Assembly: GCA_016214375.1 (NCBI GenBank)
Contig: JACROQ010000031.1
Location: 1-9,766, forward strand
Reading direction: 5' to 3'
From: Nitrospirota bacterium
GTDB taxonomy: Bacteria; Nitrospirota; 9FT-COMBO-42-15; HDB-SIOI813
Length of the DNA stretch: 9,766 nucleotides
Part shown: one piece after another, positions 1 to 5,873 of the stretch
Layout: each line of letters opens with the position of its first letter
How positions within the stretch are numbered: the first letter of the stretch is position 1
The notes under the pieces: generated by a model
Database searches by the model: none
The model's input: only the letters and a program-made list of their open reading frames with translations
Told to the model about the DNA's origin: nothing
Made by a program: the position numbers and the translations under genes

Positions 1-786
1 ACCTTCTGCCAGAACCACGAGATATCCCAGCTCCCCCGTGAACGGGGCGGCATCGCGGGCCTGCCGGTGACCCCCGCCGAGATCGTCGAAGACGCGGTCG
101 GCGCCGGCTGCCGGACCATTTCCTACACCTACACGGAGCCCACGATCTACTTCGAATATGCCTATGACACCGCGGTGATCGCCCGGTCGAAGGGGCTCAA
201 GAACATCTTTGTAACCAATGGGTATATGACGGAAGAGGCCCTGTTGATGATCAGGCCTTACTTGGACGCTGCCAATGTAGACTTAAAGTTTTTCAACGAG
301 AGAATGCATAAACGTGTCTGCGGCGCCTCAAGAGACCCTGTGCTTGACACGATCAGGCGCATGAAAGAGATGGGGATATGGGTAGAGGTGACTACGCTTA
401 TTATCCCGACCAAAAATGATTCTGACGAGGAGCTTGAACAGATTGCAGGATTCATCAAAGAGGTTGGGCCGGAGACCCCCTGGCATGTCAGCGCGTTTCA
501 TCCCACCTATAAGATGTTGGACCTGCCCCGTACCCCTCCGGCTACCCTTTACCGGGCCAGGAAGATCGGTATCGATATGGGGCTGCGTTATGTCTATACC
601 GGCAATATTCCGGGGGATGAGGGGGAACATACATTTTGTTATCACTGTAAGGCAGTCCTTATCCATCGCTATGGCTATGAGATTGTAGAGAATCACATCA
701 GGGATTCAAGGTGCCCTTACTGCGGGGTCGTGATGGATGGTGTGACTATGGGGTACAGGGAACATGAAAACGTACGAAACATTTGA
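1..786 (+). CDS. amrS: AmmeMemoRadiSam system radical SAM protein AmrS, 5'-truncated by window edge
   Basis: The reading frame is open from base 1, so 261 C-terminal codons are present and the start lies outside the window; the ATG-like methionine at 67 is internal, not the start. The frame opens with TFCQNHEIS, which carries the last cysteine of the radical SAM CxxxCxxC cluster motif. The block YTYTEPTIYFEYAYD (about residues 42-56) and the C-terminal Cys pairs at residues 213/216 and 238/241, with LIHRYGYEI between them, are typical of the AmrS family. Family members are presumed to bind a 4Fe-4S cluster and cleave S-adenosylmethionine in the cytoplasm. Their substrate is unknown, and they are named for association with Memo-like and AMMECR1-like proteins, which are not visible here. 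The 3' end overlaps archease by 23 nt. Codon usage changes abruptly near base 208: GC3 is about 88% before and about 62% over the next 69 codons. Confidence 0.9.
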   Translation, partial: TFCQNHEISQLPRERGGIAGLPVTPAEIVEDAVGAGCRTISYTYTEPTIYFEYAYDTAVIARSKGLKNIFVTNGYMTEEALLMIRPYLDAANVDLKFFNERMHKRVCGASRDPVLDTIRRMKEMGIWVEVTTLIIPTKNDSDEELEQIAGFIKEVGPETPWHVSAFHPTYKMLDLPRTPPATLYRARKIGIDMGLRYVYTGNIPGDEGEHTFCYHCKAVLIHRYGYEIVENHIRDSRCPYCGVVMDGVTMGYREHENVRNI

Positions 787-1177
787 GCACCTGGCTGATA
801 TCGGCGTCCGTGGTTATGGAAAGAGTATGGAAGAGGCATTCGAGAACGGGGCAAAGGCGATGTTTTCTGTTATCGCGGATATTGATGCTGTAAAACTGTC
901 TGAGAGGGAAGAGGTTCGTTGTGAGGCAGAAGATCTGGAGATGCTCTTTGTTGAGTGGCTGAACAGCCTCCTTTCAGCGGCCCACCTGAGCGGGGAGTTG
1001 TTCTGTAATTTCAAGGTTGAGATCACAGACCATAAGCTGCGGGGATGGGCGCGGGGTGAGAGGCTTGATCAGGGAAGACACCACGTCATGACAGAGGTGA
1101 AGGCAGCCACATACAGTATGCTCAAGGTGGGGAGAGAAGGCGATATTTATATTGCCCAATGCATCGTGGATGTGTGA
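764..1177 (+). CDS. Archease, activator of RNA ligase RtcB
   Basis: This 137-residue protein matches the usual archease length. It begins MKTYETFEHLADIGVRGYG, carrying the family's EHxADIG signature (H9, D12). It ends with the conserved EVKAATY segment (111-117) and a C-terminal Asp (D136) in CIVDV. Archease is known to promote guanylylation and multiple turnover of RtcB, and to bind metal through conserved acidic residues. The ATG at 764 lies inside the 3' end of amrS and follows an AGGG stretch a few bases upstream, suggesting translational coupling. The stop is 16 nt before rtcB, whose product is its expected partner. In KAATYSML the position that in archaeal homologues I recall is often His (TYH) is Ser118. 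The identity is secure; the effect of that substitution is unknown. Confidence 0.93.
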   Translation: MKTYETFEHLADIGVRGYGKSMEEAFENGAKAMFSVIADIDAVKLSEREEVRCEAEDLEMLFVEWLNSLLSAAHLSGELFCNFKVEITDHKLRGWARGERLDQGRHHVMTEVKAATYSMLKVGREGDIYIAQCIVDV

Positions 1178-1193
1178 TTAACAGGAGTTTGAG

Positions 1194-2624
1194 ATGGAAC
1201 TAAAATCTTTAAATAAGATATCTGATTATGTCTGGGAAATACCCCGGGAAGGCGAGATGAGGGTCCCGGGCAGGATCTTTGCCAGTGCGGAGCTTGTTGA
1301 GGACTTCGATGATAACGTGGTCAAGCAGATCAAGAATGTCGCAGCCCTGCCGGGGATACAGCAGGCATCCATGACCATGCCGGATGCCCACTGGGGTTAT
1401 GGATTTCCCATCGGGGGGGTGGCTGCCTTTGATCCTGAGGAGGACGGTATCATCTCCATGGGAGGGATCGGGTTTGATATATCCTGTGGAGTCAGAACAA
1501 TGCGCACAGGGATGAGAAGAGAGGAGATAGAGCCCTACTTAGGGAAGCTTGTGGACCGGCTCTTTGTCATTGTCCCTGCGGGGGTGGGTTCAGAAGGGAA
1601 GATCCGGCTGAATCAGAGTCAGATAGATGAGGTGCTTGTCGGAGGCGCCCAATGGGCCGTATCCCAGGGGTATGGCTATAAAGAGGATTTAAGATACATT
1701 GAAGAAGGCGGTGTGATGGGAGGTGCGGACCCGGCACAAGTCTCTGATATGGCCAAGAAGAGGCAGTTCAGAGAGGTGGGGACATTAGGTTCAGGGAATC
1801 ACTACTTGGAAATTCAGTATGTGGCAGAGGTGTATGATGAGAAGATTGCGGAGAAATTGGGGCTGTTTAAGGATGATGTCGTGGTATCCGTCCATTGCGG
1901 GTCACGAGCATTAGGCCATCAGATCGGGACAGACTATCTCAAGACGCTGGCAGAGGCATCGAGGAGATACAACATCCCTGTCCATGAGAGAGAGCTGGTG
2001 TGTGCGCCCATTAACTCTCCTGAGGGCCGCAGGTATTTCTCAGCGGTATGCGCCGGGATTAATTGTGCCCTTGCCAATAGACAGGTGATCGCGCATCTTG
2101 TGAGAGAGGCCTTCTCGGATGTGATCCCACGCGCCAGGATTTCCATGCTCTACGATGTCAGTCACAATACCTGTAAAGTCGAGGAGCACCCTGTAGGCAA
2201 CAAGGTCAAGAGGCTCTTCATCCACCGGAAGGGTGCGACAAGGGCCTTTGGGCCCGGGAGGAAAGAGATCCCTGAAGAGTACAGGTCTACAGGTCAACCC
2301 GTTTTAATCGGCGGCACTATGGGGACCTGTTCTTATATCCTGGTCGGTACAGAGTCCGGGATGACACAGGCATTTGGCTCCGCCTGCCATGGGGCAGGGA
2401 GGGCCCTGAGCAGGACCCAGGCCAAGAAGAGGTGGCGGGGGGATGCGCTCCTCAAGGAACTGGGGGCCAGGGGCATTATCATACGGACACACTCCTATTC
2501 AGGGGCTGCAGAGGAGGCCCCGGGTGCCTATAAGGATGTCACAGCCGTCGTTGATGCGACGCACAATGCCGGTCTTGCAAAGAAGGTTGTTATGGTAAAG
2601 CCTATGGCCTGCATCAAAGGATAA
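1194..2624 (+). CDS. rtcB: RNA-splicing ligase RtcB (3'-phosphate/5'-OH GTP-dependent RNA ligase)
   Basis: RtcB joins RNA ends carrying a 2',3'-cyclic phosphate or 3'-phosphate to 5'-OH ends, through a guanylylated histidine, in tRNA splicing (archaea, eukaryotes) or RNA repair (bacteria). All catalytic residues are visible in the 476-aa product: D95 and C98 (GGIGFDISCGVR), H203 (LGSGNHYLE), H234 (VHCGSRALGH) and H324 (DVSHNTCKVEEH) as Mn ligands, and H399 in SACHGAGRALSR as the guanylylated His. These align with Pyrococcus D95, C98, H203, H234, H329 and H404, with a 5-residue offset at the end, so the enzyme looks intact and full length. The start is ATG, preceded by GGAG six bases upstream. 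It follows archease by 16 nt and is the last gene of the + strand cluster. No regulator of the RtcR type is seen in the window. Confidence 0.97.
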   Translation: MELKSLNKISDYVWEIPREGEMRVPGRIFASAELVEDFDDNVVKQIKNVAALPGIQQASMTMPDAHWGYGFPIGGVAAFDPEEDGIISMGGIGFDISCGVRTMRTGMRREEIEPYLGKLVDRLFVIVPAGVGSEGKIRLNQSQIDEVLVGGAQWAVSQGYGYKEDLRYIEEGGVMGGADPAQVSDMAKKRQFREVGTLGSGNHYLEIQYVAEVYDEKIAEKLGLFKDDVVVSVHCGSRALGHQIGTDYLKTLAEASRRYNIPVHERELVCAPINSPEGRRYFSAVCAGINCALANRQVIAHLVREAFSDVIPRARISMLYDVSHNTCKVEEHPVGNKVKRLFIHRKGATRAFGPGRKEIPEEYRSTGQPVLIGGTMGTCSYILVGTESGMTQAFGSACHGAGRALSRTQAKKRWRGDALLKELGARGIIIRTHSYSGAAEEAPGAYKDVTAVVDATHNAGLAKKVVMVKPMACIKG

Positions 2625-2653
2625 ATTACAGAGGAACCCCGCCCTCACCTAAA

Positions 2654-2674
2654 TCCTCTCCCTGAGGGAGAGGA
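2654..2674. repeat. Perfect 9-bp hairpin downstream of rtcB
   Basis: TCCTCTCCC and GGGAGAGGA pair perfectly around a TGA loop, 30 nt after the rtcB stop. No T-run follows on either strand, so a classical intrinsic terminator is not supported. The sequence and its flank (CTCACCTAAAT) resemble REP-like repeats scattered in many bacterial genomes. It could stabilise or end the convergent rtcB and gspN transcripts, but that is a guess. Confidence 0.55.
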
Positions 2675-2721
2675 AACCCCCATGAGTCCCGGCTTACAAA
2701 CCAGGGGCATGAACATCCAGC

Positions 2722-2850
2722 ATGTCACCCTGAGCCGAAGGCGAAGGGTCTGATGCACTGGGGTTCAATGGGTAAGCAGATCCTTCGGGCATTCGCCCTC
2801 AGGATGACACTTCGTGTCAGATTCTTCGCTGCGCTCAGAATGACAGCAGA
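2722..2850. repeat. Composite dispersed palindromic repeat in convergent intergenic region
   Basis: Three related modules lie in this non-coding gap. One is in forward orientation (2723-2752, GTCACCCTGAG...GAAGGGTCTGA). Two are inverted (2777-2809, GATCCTTCGGG...CAGGATGACA; 2817-2845, GATTCTTCGC...AGAATGACA). Modules two and three are joined by a perfect TGACAC-TTC-GTGTCA hairpin at 2805-2819. The reverse complement of 2817-2845 matches 8054-8082 in the second repeat copy at 28 of 29 positions. This type of repeat, with core GTCATTCTGAGCGAAGCG, is widely dispersed in several environmental bacterial groups. A short open frame running through it (2753-2989) looks like the usual spurious translation of such repeats. 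The whole 2625-2875 gap holds no credible gene. Confidence 0.8.
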
Positions 2851-2875
2851 GCAGCAGGGGTATTTTCGGATGAAC

Positions 2876-3742
2876 CTAAATTGTAAAGGCAGGTTTTTGC
2901 AGGTCGCCCTTTATGTGGAGTGTATAGTAACCTTCGCGGTCTTTGGATCGTTCAATCAGAGTGAGCAGTCCCTGATACTCCTTCTTTAATTTTTCCCCTA
3001 AGGCAAAGCGTATAGAGATATTCAAATTCCCAGGGCCTTTTTCAGAGCGGAGCTGGATGTCTCCTGTGATCGTCCCTTTCATATCGCTGTTTTTAAAATG
3101 GACATCTTTCAACGACAGGGTATATTCCTTAATATGAATACCCCCCTGGAGTTCATCGACAGGGATATCCGGGAGGGCGAATCCCATTACCTTGATCTTG
3201 CCCAATTTCCCGCCCTTGATTAAGAGGCGTATCTGCCCCTCAGGCATGTTATTTGTCAGACTAAGTACAAGATCGCCACTGACCCTTCCTGCGTTCTCTG
3301 CCGGGATCTCTCTTATAGGGTCTATACGGGCCAGGTCTACATTGGTCCAGTTTGCCTGCATAATCCTGTTATCCCTGCGGAGGGTAATAAGACCCCTGAC
3401 GGATCCCCCATAGACGTCAGCCATAAGGACGGACACCGGACTGAGGGAGAGGATGCCTTTTACAGGCACATCGAGCGTCAGTCGGTCGATATGCGCGAGG
3501 GTATGGGTTGTCGTTTCCCCTTTTCTTGTGAACTCCATGCCGCTAAAGGCAAGGCCGAGCGGGAAGATCCATTCGTCACCCTTTGTTTTGATCTCAGTGG
3601 CGGTCCCCTTTTCAATCTCATAGATGAGACGTGACTTGATCTCTTCACGGGGGAACAAGAGAAAGAGGAAGAGGATGAAGACCACTAAGGAGAACAGGGT
3701 GTAGGCGATTATGGATTTGATATTTTTCCTGATTAAGCTCAC
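2876..3742 (-). CDS. gspN: Type II secretion system protein GspN (deltaproteobacterial type)
   Basis: The 288-residue product has one N-terminal membrane segment (about 10-30, very Phe/Leu rich). A long periplasmic beta-rich region follows, with phrases typical of GspN/AsmA-like folds: IKTKGDEWIFPLGLAFSG, then LTLDVPVKGILSLSPVSV, VYGGSVRGLITL, and a C-terminal LHIKGDLQKPAF. GspN is an accessory T2SS protein of the inner membrane; its exact role is poorly defined. The GTG start overlaps the gspM stop in a GTGA configuration, with GAGAGGG four bases upstream, so coupled translation is likely. It is the last gene of the operon and faces rtcB across the repeat-filled gap. The assignment rests on fold-like features plus position after gspL-gspM. 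Confidence 0.83.
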   Translation of the reverse strand: MSLIRKNIKSIIAYTLFSLVVFILFLFLLFPREEIKSRLIYEIEKGTATEIKTKGDEWIFPLGLAFSGMEFTRKGETTTHTLAHIDRLTLDVPVKGILSLSPVSVLMADVYGGSVRGLITLRRDNRIMQANWTNVDLARIDPIREIPAENAGRVSGDLVLSLTNNMPEGQIRLLIKGGKLGKIKVMGFALPDIPVDELQGGIHIKEYTLSLKDVHFKNSDMKGTITGDIQLRSEKGPGNLNISIRFALGEKLKKEYQGLLTLIERSKDREGYYTLHIKGDLQKPAFTI

Positions 3743-4290
3743 TTCGCCCTCTCGTAAAAGCTCACTACCACAGACGCGTCCATCAGGCCCGGGTCATCGT
3801 ATCTGCTTTTCAGATGAAGTGTCTTTACCCGTAATGGGTAGTCTGAACTCTCCGTCAGATGGAGGTACCGCATAATCTGCTCCAGGACTACCCGCTCAAT
3901 CTTGACCTCTATGGAAGACTCCCGGAAATCCCCGCCTGCCGGCGAGAGCATCGGTTTCATGGAGACTACCTTGTCCTTTATCTTCGCCTGGATGGAGACC
4001 CCCTCCATGAAGGTCAGCGGCGAGAATCCTTCTTTGGTCTTCGATGCGGCCTTCTCTAATTCCGTATACTCCTTTCGAAGGGCTGAGTATTCTCCCTTCA
4101 GTTGAAGGATATCCCTGTATTGGGACTCCTTCTGCATGATGACCCTGTCTAAATTGATATACCGGTCCACCAATGGCGCAGCGACAGACCCGTATACGAT
4201 AATCGCAATGGCGCCTATGAGGCCCAATACGATAACGCTCTTTTCGCGGCCGCTCAAATTACGTATATACTGTACTATCCAGTTCATCAT
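3739..4290 (-). CDS. gspM: Type II secretion system protein GspM (PilO-like)
   Basis: This 183-aa bitopic inner-membrane protein has a short basic cytoplasmic N-terminus, a membrane helix at about 18-38 (VIVLGLIGAIAIIVYGSVAA), a predicted coiled coil at about 45-85 and a small periplasmic alpha/beta domain at about 90-180. This is the standard GspM/PilO layout. GspM partners GspL in the assembly platform that links the cytoplasmic ATPase GspE to the pseudopilus. The ORF begins with two consecutive ATG codons just 2 nt after the gspL stop. Its TGA overlaps the gspN GTG start. Sequence similarity in this family is weak, so the call relies strongly on topology and gene order. Confidence 0.87.
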   Translation of the reverse strand: MMNWIVQYIRNLSGREKSVIVLGLIGAIAIIVYGSVAAPLVDRYINLDRVIMQKESQYRDILQLKGEYSALRKEYTELEKAASKTKEGFSPLTFMEGVSIQAKIKDKVVSMKPMLSPAGGDFRESSIEVKIERVVLEQIMRYLHLTESSDYPLRVKTLHLKSRYDDPGLMDASVVVSFYERAK

Positions 4291-4292
4291 GA

Positions 4293-5873
4293 TTACAGGT
4301 CTACAATAATCCTGAACTTCACCCTCTTCTGATCTGCGGCAAGTTTTGCATCCGCCACCTCTACCTTCTTAAAGAAGGGAATCGTCTCAAACTCCCGTTT
4401 TATCCGTTCCACATTTTCAAAACTATCGGTATCCCCCTGGACCTTTATCCTGGTCTTATCCATCATGAGGTCATCGATGTTTACCGTGATATCCTTGGGT
4501 ATTTTTTCAGTGATGGTATTCAGCAGATCCAGGGACGCCATACCCCTGCCGGCGCCGCCGCCCAGGGCTGCGACTTTTTTCCGCACCTCATCCACAGCGC
4601 TTTTTAATTGCTGATTCTCGTCAACGACATTCCTCGCCTCCGGGAATGTCTCCATGTAGACCCTCCGGATCTCTGACTTAATGTCCTTGTATTTGGCCTC
4701 CCTGTCGTGATATCTGAAATAGAAATCTGTGGATCCCAGAAGGGCGACTGCGACAAAGGCTATCATCATATAAATCAGTCTTACAGTGGTCTCCTTACCC
4801 TCTTTTTTATGGAAGGACTCTCCCTTTCTGAAATTAAGCCCCAGAGCCGGTTTCTTATGGGCGGCCCCGCGCAGGGCAAGCCCCATCCCCGTGGGGATAA
4901 CAAACCTTGCCTCTTCTCTTCCGGTGAGTTTGTGGATGATATCTGCCGGTACCCTGAAAGGCTCAACCTCTATCTCCAATGCACCTTGGAGAAACTTATC
5001 CAGGTTCACCAGGCGAGCCCCCCCTCCCGCTATGCATAGCTTTGCTATTGAATCATTCTGTTGAATCTCATACGCATGGAGGCTCTGTTGCAGCTCTGTC
5101 AGAAGAGGGATGAGGCCGTGTTTTATAGCAGAGGATATGTCTGCGGACTGTTCATGATCCTCTGTGGTCTCATCGTATAGGATGCCTGTAGAGATCTTTT
5201 TTTGTTCTGCGTCTTCAAAGCTACAATCAGTTCCAAGGGTCTCCTGGATTGCTGCAGTTATCCCATTGCCGCCCCTGTAAAATGTCCTCACGAGCCTTGG
5301 TTTTCCCTTAGCTACGATACAGAGATTGCTCTTGGATGCCCCGATATTGAGGAGTGCGACGGTATCTTCTGTCTTGTACCACTGCATAAAGGCATGGTAG
5401 AGGGCCAGGGATTCAAGCTCTATAATCTTTGGGTCTATATGGACCCCTTTTAATGTATTGATATAGTGTTGAAGGGTAGATTTTCTGATCAGTCCGACAC
5501 AGACAGAGGAGCCGTTATTCGGAGGTGTGCCATTACCCCTTGAGAGGATAAACTGGTCAATAACCATTTCCTCTAAGGGGAAGGGGACCATACTCTCGAC
5601 CTCATAGGGGATGACCTGACTGATCTTATTCTCGTCTGAGAACGGTATCTGCAGATAATGGACAGATGCCGCATTGCCGGAGACAGAGCTTACAATGATA
5701 TCAGGATGAAGGCCCTTTTCCCTGAAGAGGGCCCGGATGACCTCCTGTATGTTGTTATTGGCAATGGGCTTCTCATAGAATTGAAGCAGGTCAACCTTCC
5801 CGAGACGTTCCCTCGCGAGGACCACCTTTACAGAGTGACTCCCGATATCTAATCCAGCGATCTTTCGTGACAT
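4293..5873 (-). CDS. gspL: Type II secretion system protein GspL (PilM-like cytoplasmic domain plus PilN-like periplasmic domain)
   Basis: The 526-aa product has a cytoplasmic actin-like/PilM domain at about 1-340. Its motifs are GLDIGSHSVKVVL (7-19), YEVESMVPFPLEE (90-102), LLNIGASKSNLCIV (174-187) and CIAGGGARLVNLDKFL (280-295). A membrane helix at about 364-380 follows LNFRKGE. Next come a coiled coil at about 390-435, a Gly-rich break (438-444) and a PilN/GspL-type periplasmic domain to the end. GspL recruits the GspE ATPase and couples it to the GspM/GspF platform. The phosphate- and adenosine-type motifs are better preserved than in many GspL proteins, making it close to PilM. The ATG is preceded by GGAG at six bases. 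The start lies inside the 3' end of the upstream protease gene (25-nt overlap), indicating translational coupling. Confidence 0.92.
   Translation of the reverse strand: MSRKIAGLDIGSHSVKVVLARERLGKVDLLQFYEKPIANNNIQEVIRALFREKGLHPDIIVSSVSGNAASVHYLQIPFSDENKISQVIPYEVESMVPFPLEEMVIDQFILSRGNGTPPNNGSSVCVGLIRKSTLQHYINTLKGVHIDPKIIELESLALYHAFMQWYKTEDTVALLNIGASKSNLCIVAKGKPRLVRTFYRGGNGITAAIQETLGTDCSFEDAEQKKISTGILYDETTEDHEQSADISSAIKHGLIPLLTELQQSLHAYEIQQNDSIAKLCIAGGGARLVNLDKFLQGALEIEVEPFRVPADIIHKLTGREEARFVIPTGMGLALRGAAHKKPALGLNFRKGESFHKKEGKETTVRLIYMMIAFVAVALLGSTDFYFRYHDREAKYKDIKSEIRRVYMETFPEARNVVDENQQLKSAVDEVRKKVAALGGGAGRGMASLDLLNTITEKIPKDITVNIDDLMMDKTRIKVQGDTDSFENVERIKREFETIPFFKKVEVADAKLAADQKRVKFRIIVDL

Noticed and set aside
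67..786. Complete 239-aa gene starting at 67
   Set aside because: The upstream frame to base 1 encodes the conserved radical SAM cysteine segment, so the gene is truncated by the window and not started there. The codon at 67 is GTG encoding an internal Val.
2654..2674. Rho-independent terminator of rtcB
   Set aside because: The hairpin is perfect but lacks a T-run on either strand. It is listed as a repeat instead.
2722..2850. CRISPR-like clustered repeats
   Set aside because: The modules are inverted, degenerate and unequally spaced, with no constant repeat/spacer pattern and no cas genes.
2753..2989. 78-aa open frame on the + strand
   Set aside because: It is translated from the dispersed repeat (FAALRMT-type peptide) and the antisense end of gspN, with no ribosome site or recognisable domain.
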